64,000 nt of DNA from an uncultured Muribaculaceae bacterium. GTDB taxonomy: Bacteria > Bacteroidota > Bacteroidia > Bacteroidales > Muribaculaceae. Position 1 is the first letter of the stretch. Each line of letters starts with the position of its first letter. Shown piece by piece: positions 1 through 8,416 of the stretch. The DNA lies in NCBI GenBank assembly GCA_947628305.1, contig CANQZG010000006.1, positions 1 to 64,000 of the forward strand, written 5' to 3'. The translations under genes were made by a program, and so were the position numbers. Under the pieces are notes generated by a model. That model did not search any database, was not told the DNA's origin, and saw only the letters and a list, made by a program, of their open reading frames with translations.

Positions 1-75
1 AGAGTCCGGTTCAATACCGAACTCTTTCTATAACTGGATAGTGTTTAACATGTCCAACTTTTGGGGGGCACTTCA
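1..75 (+). mobile_element. Right end of an IS3-family insertion sequence (truncated by window)
   Basis: Bases 51-75 end in CTTCA. Read on the minus strand they give a terminus beginning TGAAGTGCCCCCC followed by AAAAGTTGGACA, which is the TG...CA type of end typical of IS3-family (IS150-like) elements. The end of a transposase frame lies just inside it (stop at 39-41). The element continues to the left of the window, so its length and group cannot be fixed here. It abuts a half-palindrome at 76-87. Confidence 0.75.
3..41 (+). CDS. IS3-family transposase OrfB, C-terminal end only
   Basis: The third frame reads SPVQYRTLSITG and then stops (TAG at 39-41). The SPVQYRT motif is a common ending of the integrase-core OrfB of IS3-family transposases. 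Only 12 codons are inside the window. The position between the window edge and the IS terminal repeat supports the call; other frames do not give a known ending. Confidence 0.65.
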   Translation, partial: SPVQYRTLSITG

Positions 76-116
76 GTTGGCGCGTCCCTACGATTTCGCT
101 AAATTCTGCAACAGCC
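76..116. repeat. Half of a CGTTG-loop palindromic repeat, interrupted by the IS
   Basis: Bases 76-79 (GTTG) and 80-87 (GCGCGTCC) match the loop and right arm of the hairpin family found elsewhere in the window, followed by the family flank CCCTACGA and a terminal-repeat-like TTCTGCAACAGCC at 104-116. The left arm is missing because the IS ends at base 75. A separate AAAGC-type palindrome (161-178) follows. Bases 117-300 hold no credible gene. Confidence 0.65.
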
Positions 117-211
117 TCTTGCCAATCCCATGCAATCCATATCAAGTAAAAAGTATTGGTACGCTTTGAAAAGCGTCCGGGCCAATTCGCCCGTAATATA
201 TCTGAAATGAA

Positions 212-244
212 ACGGGAGTCCATCATGTCATGATGGACTCCCGT
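212..244. terminator. 33-bp palindrome, probable terminator for the leftward TPR gene
   Basis: Arms of 16 bases (212-227 and 229-244) pair perfectly around one base. The hairpin lies about 60 bases past the stop codon of the leftward TPR gene. The run of T after it on the minus strand is short, so rho-independent termination is inferred from position and stem strength. Confidence 0.5.
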
Positions 245-306
245 TATAGGTGGATTTGTTAAGAAACTGTTTAAAAATATCTGTTAAATAGAGGCGGGTG
301 ATTCAG

Positions 307-1938
307 TTAGAATTTCTTGAGATATTCGCGGAGTTCGTTGTTGTTGGGGTCTACCTCGAGCATCTTGTTGTAATACTCGCGGGCGGTCGCTTTGTCGTTC
401 TTGTTGAGATAGTAGTTGGCGAGAACGTTATAAGCCGATTTGTAGCCGTCAACATTCTTGGTCTTGTTAGCCGGGTCTTTGTCATACTCGGCGAGCATGT
501 TTTTATATGTTTCGGCGAGTTCGTCGGTGGGGGTAGAGCCGTCACGTACCATCAGCAATGTCGCGCGGTTGCGGTAGAGCGGTGCTTTGGTGGCCGCATC
601 CTTGATGGCCATATCTACGTATTCGAGACCTTTCTGTGCTGCGGCCTTGCGCTCGTCCGAGCCTTCGGGCAATGAAATGGCGAGGTTCTTGTAGCGGTTG
701 GACAGGACGAATATTTCCTGAAGGGATGCCTCGTCTCCGGCCTCGTCAACATATTTTTGCATGAACTCGGCAGCCTTGGCATAGTCTTTCATGCCGGAAT
801 AGGCTGCACTGATTTTGATGAGTACATCTTTCTTGTCGGGGTTGGTGGCATGTGCCTTTTCAAGCATCTGCAACGCTTTCTCGTTCTGACCGAGGTTCTC
901 AAGGACATCGCCGTATGTCACGTAGTCGGTATAGGTGAATGTCGCGCCGGGAGCGGCAAAGAGTTTCTGTGCGGCGGCATCGGCTGCCTCATAGTTCTTT
1001 AATGCGGCATTGTTGAGCATCACCATGCGGTACATGTAGAAGTTGTCGGGGTCTTTTTTCAAGACATCCTCGGCTACTTGCAGTGACTTGGCATAGTCCT
1101 GGCCGAAGTAAAGGAGGCCCGAATAACGCTGTTCGTCCTGCTGGAAGTGGTTGGGGTTGCTCATGTATTTGCCATACTGCTGCGCTGCAAGGGTGAACTG
1201 GTTGTTGTCATAATATTTCTCGGCGAGCTCACGCTGTGCAAGGGCCGATGTCGGGAGGAGTTCGTTGAGTTCCTTGAGTTTATTGATGGCGAAATCGGGG
1301 TTAGGCTTGATGTACACGTTGGCATATTTTACGAAAGCCTCGGGATTGATTACGCCTTTCTGACGGTCATATTCGATGGCCTGTTCATATTTACCGGCGG
1401 CCTCACCTACGTTATGTTCCTTGGCGGCCATGTCGCCCTGGAGTACATATACGTCCGACTCCATGTTTTTCGATACCTTCATGGCCTTGGCGATGTTGGA
1501 GTCGATTTCTTTCTTATAGGTTACGGGGTCTACATTGAAATAGGCACGTGCCACGGCTGCAAGCAGGGCGGCATTTTTCTTGTCGGTGTTGATGGCGGCC
1601 TTGAATTGAGATTCTGCACCTTTCTTGTCACCGTTTTTCAATGCGATTTCGCCAAGTCCGATATAGTTGAACCCTGACTCGGGTTTGGCCTTGATGCCTT
1701 CCTCAAATTTAGCCTTTGCATCGGCTGTCTTACCTTCGCGGAGGTCGATTGAACCGAGGTAGTAATATGCAACCCCCTTGTCGGTCTGCGGTTGGTTGAG
1801 GGTGTTGTTAAGGATGATTTTGGCTTGTTCAAAACGGTCGGCGTTGTAGTAATCCACACCGTCTTGGTAGCCGCCCTGGGCCGAGGCTCCGAGAGCCGAT
1901 GCGCCCAGCAGGATTGAAAACACAAATTTAAATTTCAT
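307..1938 (-). CDS. Exported tetratricopeptide-repeat protein
   Basis: A 543-residue protein with a signal peptide (residues 1-20, ending GASAQ) followed by TPR-like helical repeats along its whole length, for example around residues 26-130 and 330-400 (alternating A-x-x-x-Y/F-L and D-P-D/N-N patterns). It is expected in the periplasm as a scaffold. The next gene upstream is a PstS-like lipoprotein 69 bases away, and both run leftward. In Bacteroidales, such a TPR/PstS pair often follows tonB-exbBD genes (recalled from family knowledge), but no tonB or exb gene is present here. No enzyme motif is visible. The exact role is unknown. Confidence 0.8.
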   Translation of the reverse strand: MKFKFVFSILLGASALGASAQGGYQDGVDYYNADRFEQAKIILNNTLNQPQTDKGVAYYYLGSIDLREGKTADAKAKFEEGIKAKPESGFNYIGLGEIALKNGDKKGAESQFKAAINTDKKNAALLAAVARAYFNVDPVTYKKEIDSNIAKAMKVSKNMESDVYVLQGDMAAKEHNVGEAAGKYEQAIEYDRQKGVINPEAFVKYANVYIKPNPDFAINKLKELNELLPTSALAQRELAEKYYDNNQFTLAAQQYGKYMSNPNHFQQDEQRYSGLLYFGQDYAKSLQVAEDVLKKDPDNFYMYRMVMLNNAALKNYEAADAAAQKLFAAPGATFTYTDYVTYGDVLENLGQNEKALQMLEKAHATNPDKKDVLIKISAAYSGMKDYAKAAEFMQKYVDEAGDEASLQEIFVLSNRYKNLAISLPEGSDERKAAAQKGLEYVDMAIKDAATKAPLYRNRATLLMVRDGSTPTDELAETYKNMLAEYDKDPANKTKNVDGYKSAYNVLANYYLNKNDKATAREYYNKMLEVDPNNNELREYLKKF

Positions 1939-2007
1939 CTCTATTGGTTTATTATTGTTTGTTCTGAATTATTGGTTGTATTAAAATATCCTCTAAGAAC
2001 GGCAAGC

Positions 2008-2985
2008 CTAATCGAGACTCACCATGCGTGGCGTGACAGTCGCCGGGAGCACTCCTGTCATCTGTATTAATTTCTGTCCCTGGAATCCGGTCACGAAAGC
2101 GAAAAAACCTGATGCGGTTGTCCCGCCGGTGGCGACCGTTATCATGTAGATTGAACGGTAGAGGGGATAACTACCGTCGAAGATGTAGGCCTGATAGGGC
2201 TTGCATCCTTGGATTTCGTCATCGCGGCGCACCTTCAGGACCTTCACCTGTTGATTGAAGTCAAGGGTGGTGGTGTCGCTTTGTTGTGAACGGTCAGCCA
2301 GTTCTTCTGTCGAAAGCTGGCGCCCGGCAAGGTCGCTGCTTATCCAGCTTACACCGATGACACCGATGGCGTTAGGGTTGTTGGCAACGGCCTTGAACAC
2401 TTCCTCGTTGTTGTTCTGTGCATGGACGTTTGGCCCGAATTTGTCTCCGATGAGGAGGGAGTCTCGCATGTATTGCACGGTGCTCGAGCCTTGGTGGTCG
2501 AAGACAACCTGGATTTCACCGAGTCGGTTTGGCTCTATTTCATTCCATTTGGTCAGTTTCCCGGCGAGAATCTCTCCAATCTCTTTCTTGGATAATAGTT
2601 CAATGGTGTTGGCCGGGTTGACAATCAAGGCGATGGCGTCTACAGCGATGCGTTTCGAGCGTATATTTTTTTTATGGCTTTTGAGATAGGCAGTCTCTTT
2701 GTCGTTAAGCTCGCGTGCGATTACGGCTATACGTACCGTCCCGAGATTCAACAATGAATCTATGGCCGCTTTCTCGTTTACATAATAAGGTAATATGTTG
2801 GCCTTGGGGTATATGTATTCATACACCTCGATTTCCTGTTGCATGATGCGCTCGAAACTTTCGTCACATGCAATCTTGGCGAGTCCCTCGCTGCTGGAGG
2901 TTGTCGCCTGTTTCTGACCGCATGACACGATTGCCGTCGATAGGGCGGCAATCATCAGGCTATGGGTTAGATATTTTAATTTCAT
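2008..2985 (-). CDS. PstS-like substrate-binding lipoprotein
   Basis: A 325-residue protein with a lipoprotein signal; the lipid-bearing cysteine is probably Cys22 in STAIVSCGQK. The rest fits the phosphate-binding PstS-like type II periplasmic fold: a SFERIMQQE segment near the start, AIALIVNPAN, EIGEILAGKLTKWNEI and a DHQGSSTVQYMRD loop resembling the ligand loop of PstS. No pstCAB transporter genes are adjacent, so phosphate uptake is not shown. Its partner is more likely the downstream TPR protein. Family confidence is good; ligand is unknown. Confidence 0.75.
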   Translation of the reverse strand: MKLKYLTHSLMIAALSTAIVSCGQKQATTSSSEGLAKIACDESFERIMQQEIEVYEYIYPKANILPYYVNEKAAIDSLLNLGTVRIAVIARELNDKETAYLKSHKKNIRSKRIAVDAIALIVNPANTIELLSKKEIGEILAGKLTKWNEIEPNRLGEIQVVFDHQGSSTVQYMRDSLLIGDKFGPNVHAQNNNEEVFKAVANNPNAIGVIGVSWISSDLAGRQLSTEELADRSQQSDTTTLDFNQQVKVLKVRRDDEIQGCKPYQAYIFDGSYPLYRSIYMITVATGGTTASGFFAFVTGFQGQKLIQMTGVLPATVTPRMVSLD

Positions 2986-3013
2986 TGGTTGCGATGGTCA
3001 TTGTGCGTATTAA

Positions 3014-3247
3014 TCAATTGTCCCTGTCGCCGTAGGGGTCATCGACTCCCTTGAACTGTCGGTAGGCACGCCAGATGCCGTAGGCGATGAAAAGACTTCC
3101 GCCCACCCATCTGAACCAGTCCCATCCTGCGCTGAAACCGAAGAAATTGATATAGAACAAAATGCCCATACCGATGTATATCAGTATCATGATGATACCG
3201 AATATATTGCGCATCATGCGCGGAGTGCCGGTGCCGTTAGTGCTCAT
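3014..3247 (-). CDS. Small two-helix membrane protein
   Basis: A 77-residue protein with two hydrophobic helices (about residues 13-34, IFGIIMILIYIGMGILFYI, and 41-58) and a charged C-terminus ending DPYGDRDN. It is 28 bases upstream of the PstS-like gene in the same direction, so it is probably cotranscribed. Small membrane proteins of this kind occur near TonB/ExbBD clusters in Bacteroidales. I do not recognise a named family. Confidence 0.6.
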   Translation of the reverse strand: MSTNGTGTPRMMRNIFGIIMILIYIGMGILFYINFFGFSAGWDWFRWVGGSLFIAYGIWRAYRQFKGVDDPYGDRDN

Positions 3248-3446
3248 AAACTTATAATTTTAAACGTTAAACTATCATAGGCGGATATGTGTGACATGAG
3301 TCCATATACGCTTTGTTTATAAATTTAACACTTAACCGAGTGTAAAGTTAGATAAAAAAACTTAGATGGTGCATCTTTCACGCATGAATTAAATACAATT
3401 AACACGAAAATAGTTTACCTTATATTAATTATTGGCATTAATGATT

Positions 3447-3454
3447 TACTTTTG
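3447..3454 (+). promoter_or_regulatory. Probable -7 element for rarA
   Basis: TACTTTTG matches the Bacteroidetes -7 consensus TAnnTTTG and ends 11 bases before the rarA start. No clear TTTG was found at the expected upstream distance, so this is a partial match only. Confidence 0.4.
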
Positions 3455-3465
3455 TAATAAAATAG

Positions 3466-4764
3466 ATGATGATGAATAACGCGCCTCTCGCCGAGCGACT
3501 GCGGCCACATGACATTTCGGAATACATCGGGCAGACACATCTTGTCGGCCCGGGGTGCATCTTGCGTCTGATGATTGAATCGGGCAATGTGTCGTCGTTT
3601 ATTCTCTGGGGGCCTCCCGGGGTTGGAAAGACTACCCTGGCTAAAATCATCGCCAACACAATCAAGGCTCCGTTCTACACGTTGAGCGCGGTGCATTCGG
3701 GGGTGAAGGAGGTGCGTGAGGTGCTTGAACGATGCAAGGCCGACACGACAAGCATGTTCACACAGGGACGCCCCGTGCTTTTTATCGATGAAATCCATCG
3801 GTTCAACAAGTCACAGCAGGATAGCCTGTTGGGTGCAGTGGAGAGCGGGATTGTCACTCTGATAGGAGCGACGACCGAGAATCCATCGTTTGAGGTGATA
3901 CGTCCCTTGCTTTCACGCGCCCAGGTGTACACGCTTCGTCCGCTTGAGGCTGAAGAACTCGGGACACTGCTTGAGCGTGCCCTTGCCAAGGACGAGGTAT
4001 TGTCGCGGCGTAAAGTCAAGGTCGAATCGACCGATGCGCTTTTCCGATTCTCGGGCGGTGACGCACGCAAGCTGTTGAATATCCTTGACCTTCTCGAGAA
4101 GTCCACTCCTGCCGGTGAGGAAATAGTGATTGACGACAAGGTCATCACCGAGCGATTGCAGGAGAATCCCGCGGCATACGACAAAAACGGCGAGATGCAC
4201 TATGACATAATATCGGCGTTCATCAAGAGCGTGCGCGGGAGCGACCCTGATGCCGCCGTTTACTGGCTTGCGCGGATGGTGGCCGCGGGCGAGGACCCGG
4301 AATTCATCGCGAGACGGCTTGTGATTCTTGCCGCCGAGGATATCGGTCTCGCCAACCCGAACGCACTTGTCATCGCCAACACTACGTTTGAAATTTTGCG
4401 TAAAATTGGTTGGCCCGAAGGACGCATACCTCTTGCCGAGTGTGTCATATATCTTGCCACGTCCCCCAAGAGCAATTCGGCCTACAAGGCGATTGCAGCC
4501 GCTCTCGACTTGGTTGAGAAGACCAGTGACCAGCCTGTGCCCCTGCACCTGCGTAACGCTCCGACCTCCCTGATGAAAGAGATGGGATATGGTCGCGATT
4601 ATAAGTATGCCCACGATTATCCCGGCAATTTCGTCCGCCAGCAGTTTATGCCTGATGCCTTGGGGCATCATCGGTTTTGGACACCGTGTGCCAACCCATC
4701 GGAGGCACGCATGACCGAACTGCAGAATATCCGTTGGGGTGACGATAAAGACAATAATAACTAA
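3466..4764 (+). CDS. rarA: Replication-associated recombination protein A (AAA+ ATPase)
   Basis: A 432-residue RarA/MgsA/WRNIP1-family clamp-loader-like ATPase that acts at stalled replication forks. Walker A is GPPGVGKT (residues 49-56) and Walker B is LFIDEIHR (105-112). Sensor and lid regions follow (GATTENPSFEV, FSGGDARKLLNIL), and the C-terminal oligomerisation region contains YKYAHDYPGNFVRQQFMP. Length matches the family. Three ATG codons lie in a row (3466, 3469, 3472), so the exact start is ambiguous by two codons. A TACTTTTG -7 element (3447-3454) lies just before the start. Confidence 0.95.
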   Translation: MMMNNAPLAERLRPHDISEYIGQTHLVGPGCILRLMIESGNVSSFILWGPPGVGKTTLAKIIANTIKAPFYTLSAVHSGVKEVREVLERCKADTTSMFTQGRPVLFIDEIHRFNKSQQDSLLGAVESGIVTLIGATTENPSFEVIRPLLSRAQVYTLRPLEAEELGTLLERALAKDEVLSRRKVKVESTDALFRFSGGDARKLLNILDLLEKSTPAGEEIVIDDKVITERLQENPAAYDKNGEMHYDIISAFIKSVRGSDPDAAVYWLARMVAAGEDPEFIARRLVILAAEDIGLANPNALVIANTTFEILRKIGWPEGRIPLAECVIYLATSPKSNSAYKAIAAALDLVEKTSDQPVPLHLRNAPTSLMKEMGYGRDYKYAHDYPGNFVRQQFMPDALGHHRFWTPCANPSEARMTELQNIRWGDDKDNNN

Positions 4765-4774
4765 AAATATTGAT

Positions 4775-5194
4775 ATGAAACGAGTAATCACAATCGCGCT
4801 TTTAGTCATTGCATCGACTTCGGTGACATGGGCAATCTCTCTTGAGGAATTTGTGGCCAGATTGGCTAAAATGGAAAATGTGAAGTCTGAAAATTATGAA
4901 GCGACGCCTGAACTAATGAAAAAGTATCCGGGGGTTGAGACGGTTAAGATGTACGAGTTCAAGGGCAATGTCGCCTCGCTCAGGTCTCTGTTGGGAAGTG
5001 TTGATAAAAAATATGAATTTCAGCATGAGGAAAAAGGCGTTGACGGAGCGGCTTCCGCGACATTGCTCATTGACCGTGACAGCAATCCGGCAATGGTGGT
5101 GTCAGTGATGAGGCTTGTGAACGATGGTTGGGTAATGGTGCTCACCGGTGGCCCTGATATGGTGGAAATTTTTACAATGTCAGCGCAGAAATAG
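4775..5194 (+). CDS. Small exported protein of unknown function
   Basis: From ATG 4775 the product is about 139 residues with a signal peptide (MKRVITIALLVIASTSVTWA). The mature part is small and mixed alpha/beta, with a SLEEFVARLAKMENV segment and a C-terminal DGWVMVLTGGPDM strand. It resembles small DUF4252-like periplasmic proteins of Bacteroidetes in size and layout, but I cannot confirm membership. The longer frame from 4739 adds 12 residues that overlap rarA and spoil the signal peptide. It starts 10 bases after rarA. Confidence 0.6.
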   Translation: MKRVITIALLVIASTSVTWAISLEEFVARLAKMENVKSENYEATPELMKKYPGVETVKMYEFKGNVASLRSLLGSVDKKYEFQHEEKGVDGAASATLLIDRDSNPAMVVSVMRLVNDGWVMVLTGGPDMVEIFTMSAQK

Positions 5195-5211
5195 GCAAAT
5201 AGTGTCTATGA

Positions 5212-5244
5212 ATTGTCAATTATAGAAAAATTTCATTAATTTTG
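5212..5244 (+). promoter_or_regulatory. Promoter of the serC-serA operon
   Basis: ATTG (5212-5215), 21 bases, then TAATTTTG (5237-5244) fit the Bacteroidetes -33/-7 consensus. The serC start follows 41 bases downstream. Confidence 0.6.
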
Positions 5245-5284
5245 CCATCATAATTGTAATCAACTCTAAAATATAAATAGGAAG

Positions 5285-6355
5285 ATGAAGAAGCACAATT
5301 TTTATGCCGGCCCGTCGATATTGAGCCAGTATACAATCAAGAATACGGCCGATGCCGTCCTAAACTTCGCTGACACTGGACTTTCGATACTCGAGGTTTC
5401 CCATCGTAGCAAGGAGTTTCAGGCTGTCATGGACGAGGCGCAGGCACTTGTGAAGGAACTGTTGAACGTGCCTGACGGCTATCACGTGCTTTTCCTTGGC
5501 GGTGGCGCGAGTCTGCAATTCTGCATGGTGCCGTTCAATCTTCTTGCAAAGAAAGCGGCTTATCTTGAGACCGGGACATGGGCTGTCAACGCTATAAAGG
5601 AGGCCCGTCTGTTTGGTGAGGTCGATGTTGTCGCATCGTCAAAGGATGCCAATTTCTCCTATATACCCAAAGGGTTCACCGTCCCCGATGACGTGGATTA
5701 TTTCCACTATACTACCAACAATACAATCTTCGGTACGGAAATCCGTAAGGACCCCGATGTCAATGTGCGCCTTGTTGCCGACATGTCATCCGACATATTT
5801 TCACGCCCGGTTGATGTCAGCAAGTACGATGTGATATATGCCGGTGCACAGAAAAACCTTGCTCCTGCGGGTGTCACTCTCGTTATTGTCAAGGAGGATG
5901 CACTCGGCAAGGTTGAGCGTCCCATCCCGACGATGCTCGACTACCGAACCCACATCAAGAAAGGCTCGATGTTCAACACTCCTCCCGTGCTGCCTGTTTA
6001 TTCGGCGTTGCAGACCCTACGCTACTATAAGGAAATGGGAGGGGTCGAGGCTCTTGAGAAACTTGACCTTGCCAAGGCCGCCCGTCTATATGAGGCCATT
6101 GATTCAAGCAAGATGTTCACCGGGACTGTGACCGACCCGGCTGACCGTTCAATAATGAACGTATGCTTCGTGATGACACCTGAATACAAGGAACTTGAAA
6201 AGGATTTTGTTGACTTTGCCGCCGCACGCGGTATTGTCGGAATCAAGGGACATCGCTCGGTGGGCGGTTTCCGTGCGTCACTCTATAATGCACTCCCGAT
6301 GGAGAGTGTCGAGGTGCTGATTCAGGCGATGAAGGATTTTGAGGCGACTAAATAA
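5285..6355 (+). CDS. serC: Phosphoserine aminotransferase
   Basis: A 356-residue class V aminotransferase. It makes phosphoserine from 3-phosphohydroxypyruvate using glutamate and PLP, the second step of serine synthesis, and also serves pyridoxal phosphate synthesis. Family marks: [11 protein letters not shown] at the N-terminus, the LGGGASLQF phosphate-binding loop (71-79), GTWA (97-100) and the Schiff-base lysine Lys190 in [12 protein letters not shown]. The C-terminal [20 protein letters not shown] is typical. It is followed 11 bases later by serA, so the two consecutive serine enzymes form an operon. Confidence 0.96.
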   Translation: MKKHNFYAGPSILSQYTIKNTADAVLNFADTGLSILEVSHRSKEFQAVMDEAQALVKELLNVPDGYHVLFLGGGASLQFCMVPFNLLAKKAAYLETGTWAVNAIKEARLFGEVDVVASSKDANFSYIPKGFTVPDDVDYFHYTTNNTIFGTEIRKDPDVNVRLVADMSSDIFSRPVDVSKYDVIYAGAQKNLAPAGVTLVIVKEDALGKVERPIPTMLDYRTHIKKGSMFNTPPVLPVYSALQTLRYYKEMGGVEALEKLDLAKAARLYEAIDSSKMFTGTVTDPADRSIMNVCFVMTPEYKELEKDFVDFAAARGIVGIKGHRSVGGFRASLYNALPMESVEVLIQAMKDFEATK

Positions 6356-6366
6356 TATTTGTGAGC

Positions 6367-7287
6367 ATGAAAGTTCTTGTAGCAACCGAGAAACCGTTTG
6401 CCGCAGTCGCGGTTGACGGTATACGTGAGGTTATCGAAGGGGCGGGTTACACTCTCGACCTCCTTGAGAAATATACCGACAAGGCGCAGTTGCTCGCGGC
6501 TGTCGCTGATGCCGACGCACTGATTATACGTTCTGACAAGGTGACTCCCGAGGTCCTTGATGTCGCTCCCAATCTTAAGATTGTGGTGCGTGCGGGTGCC
6601 GGGTATGACAACGTTGACCTTGCTTCGGCAACGGCGCATGGTGTGGTAGTGCAGAACACCCCGGGACAGAACTCCAACGCAGTGGCCGAACTCGTGTTCG
6701 GAATGGCTGTAATGGCTGCCCGTAATATGTATGACGGCACGTCAGGCTCTGAACTGAAAAACAAGACGCTCGGCATCCATGCATTCGGTCAGGTCGGCCG
6801 TAACGTGGCGCGTATCGCTGGAGGATTCGGAATGAAGGTAAGTGCCCTCGACCCGTATTGCCCCGATGAGGTCATCACGGCTGCGGGTGTTTCGCCCGTG
6901 CATTCTGTCGAGGATTTATACCGCAATAACCGATATGTGTCCCTGCATATTCCCGCTACTGACGAGACCCGCCGTTCGGTGGGATATGACCTCGTTTCTC
7001 TGATGCCCAAGGGTGGCGTTTTAATCAATACCGCACGTAAGGAGGTGATTGATGAGGAGGGTCTCATGAAAGTCATGGATGAGCGTCCCGATATTAAATA
7101 TGTGGCTGACATCCGTCCCGATGTGGCTGATGAGATGCTTCAGAAATTCCCCGGACGGGTATTCTTCACCCCGAAGAAAATGGGTGCGCAGACCTCCGAG
7201 GCCAATATCAATGCCGGTATCGCGGCTGCACGACAAATTGTCGCATTCCTGCGCGACGGCGAAAACCGCTTCCAGGTCAATAAATAA
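6367..7287 (+). CDS. serA: D-3-phosphoglycerate dehydrogenase, short form with Lys in place of the catalytic His
   Basis: About 306 residues from ATG 6367 (a GTG two codons upstream is less likely). It oxidises 3-phosphoglycerate with NAD, the first step of serine synthesis. The nucleotide-binding region is LGIHAFGQVGR (135-145) and the substrate arginine is Arg224 in NTARKEVID. There is no ACT or regulatory domain. Where most D-hydroxyacid dehydrogenases have TPHxG, this protein has TPKKMG, with Lys270 at the histidine position; this is the form known from Entamoeba-like PGDH. Activity is therefore plausible despite the change. serC lies directly upstream and a strong terminator follows. Confidence 0.93.
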   Translation: MKVLVATEKPFAAVAVDGIREVIEGAGYTLDLLEKYTDKAQLLAAVADADALIIRSDKVTPEVLDVAPNLKIVVRAGAGYDNVDLASATAHGVVVQNTPGQNSNAVAELVFGMAVMAARNMYDGTSGSELKNKTLGIHAFGQVGRNVARIAGGFGMKVSALDPYCPDEVITAAGVSPVHSVEDLYRNNRYVSLHIPATDETRRSVGYDLVSLMPKGGVLINTARKEVIDEEGLMKVMDERPDIKYVADIRPDVADEMLQKFPGRVFFTPKKMGAQTSEANINAGIAAARQIVAFLRDGENRFQVNK

Positions 7288-7314
7288 AAGTTTAAAGGCT
7301 ATAGTATATAGTTT

Positions 7315-7345
7315 GCGCGGGCAAGGAATTAATCCTTGCCCGCGC
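7315..7345 (+). terminator. Terminator of serC-serA
   Basis: GCGCGGGCAAGGA and its perfect reverse complement pair around a 5-base loop, followed by TGTTTA. It lies 27 bases after the serA stop. Confidence 0.8.
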
Positions 7346-7398
7346 TGTTTATCTCCTGAAGGCTGTGTCATGATGCGACCGTACTTGTTGCGTGGTAT

Positions 7399-7486
7399 CG
7401 TAGGGACGCGCCAACGAGTGCGTCCTCAAAGCGGTGGATATCATTATTTGTAATGGCGGACGTGCTCGTTGGCACGTCCCTACGAT
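7399..7486. repeat. Paired CGTTG-loop hairpin element
   Basis: Two hairpins in inverted orientation: 7404-7425 (loop CAACGA) and 7458-7479 (loop TCGTTG). They are bounded by TCGTAGGG on the left and CCCTACGA on the right, and the spacer contains ATTTGTAAT as in the other paired copies. One arm position in the first hairpin is a G-T pair, so folding is kept. The rest of 7346-7502 has no gene. Confidence 0.75.
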
Positions 7487-7502
7487 TCGATGTCATTGTG
7501 CG

Positions 7503-8342
7503 CTATTCCAGAATGGAGGAGGAGAGGTAGGCCTCGACGGTCAGGCGGGCGTTGAAGCCGCCGAGTATGACGATTGTGCGGTTGTAGGAGTCGAGGAGTC
7601 CGTTGGTGAATCCGTAGGTTTCCTCAAATTGGAACATGTCGTTTTCGCCTTCGATTATGACAGTCTGGAATAGATTGCCTGTGATTTCATTGGAATCAAG
7701 AATTGTTATCTTGAGGGACGGGACTTGCTGGCCTAATATGCCGAGTTCGGTGAAATCCTCAATGTCGATGGTGCCCCCCTGTTTCAACGTCCTGCCATAG
7801 AGATTGAAAAAGCCGACATTTGCGGTCTGTTGGGTTAGGGCATACCGGGTGTTGAAGATATTGTCGACAAAGTTGTTGGCATATCGTATATTCAATTCCT
7901 TTTCCTCGTTGTCAAGACTGTCAGGCAGATTGTCGATTATGATTTTACGGAACGTCTCGCGTATTTCCTTGAAATTCAAGATTGAGTCCACCGTACCATC
8001 GTTATTTACCGATAGCCGCATTTTCAGATGTTTAAGCGACTCAAGGGCATTTGGAGGGAATTGGATTTTTTCGCCGGGTGTCGATTTGATTTTACCGATA
8101 GAGTCGGTTAACAATATAATGAAACTATTGTCGTTTTTTACAATGATGTCCAGGGTGATTTGCATCGGGAACTCCTGTTCTAAAAATTCTCCCTCCGCAG
8201 GGTTTTCCCTGACCCCTGTTGTCACGTTGTAAACTAATTTCTGTCCCTCCATGAATTGCGGGACGATTGTCATGGAGTCCTGTGTCACAGCGATAGATGT
8301 AAAGGTGACGGCAAGAAGAAAGATAGAAATAATGTGTTTCAT
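7503..8342 (-). CDS. Exported protein of unknown function
   Basis: A 279-residue protein with a signal peptide (residues 1-19, ending TSIAVTQ). The mature part is rich in beta-strand patterns (MEGQKLVYNVTTG, QITLDIIVKNDNSFIILLTDS, SLKITILDSNEI) and includes a central helical stretch around DNLPDSLDNEEKELNIRYAN. No catalytic motif or known domain is recognised. It is transcribed away from the 506-residue TPR-like gene and shares a short intergenic region with it. A periplasmic or outer-membrane location is inferred. Confidence 0.65.
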   Translation of the reverse strand: MKHIISIFLLAVTFTSIAVTQDSMTIVPQFMEGQKLVYNVTTGVRENPAEGEFLEQEFPMQITLDIIVKNDNSFIILLTDSIGKIKSTPGEKIQFPPNALESLKHLKMRLSVNNDGTVDSILNFKEIRETFRKIIIDNLPDSLDNEEKELNIRYANNFVDNIFNTRYALTQQTANVGFFNLYGRTLKQGGTIDIEDFTELGILGQQVPSLKITILDSNEITGNLFQTVIIEGENDMFQFEETYGFTNGLLDSYNRTIVILGGFNARLTVEAYLSSSILE

Positions 8343-8357
8343 ATAGTCGCTTTTTCA

Positions 8358-8365
8358 CAAAGATA
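8358..8365 (-). promoter_or_regulatory. Possible -7 element for the leftward 279-aa gene
   Basis: On the minus strand this reads TATCTTTG, matching TAnnTTTG, 15 bases before the start at 8342. A matching -33 element is not clear. The same octamer occurs on the plus strand at 8388-8395 in front of the divergent gene. Confidence 0.4.
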
Positions 8366-8387
8366 GGCAATATCCGTGGATTTTGCG

Positions 8388-8395
8388 TATCTTTG
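8388..8395 (+). promoter_or_regulatory. Possible -7 element for the rightward TPR-like gene
   Basis: TATCTTTG matches TAnnTTTG and ends 21 bases before the ATG at 8417. No clear -33 partner was found. Confidence 0.4.
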
Positions 8396-8416
8396 TGAAA
8401 GTTAAATCCGATAGAC

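Noticed and set aside
11-226. A 71-codon leftward open frame at the left edge
   Set aside because: It is built from the IS3 end, repeat palindromes and a terminator-like hairpin; the IS reading on the other strand explains it better.
1147-1677. A 176-codon frame antisense to the TPR gene
   Set aside because: No family resemblance, and it lies wholly opposite a well-supported gene.
3913-4809. A 298-codon frame antisense to rarA
   Set aside because: rarA is certain; the antisense translation has no motif or start context.
7399-7486. Repeats considered as a CRISPR array
   Set aside because: Copies are paired palindromes without regular spacers, and no cas gene is nearby.
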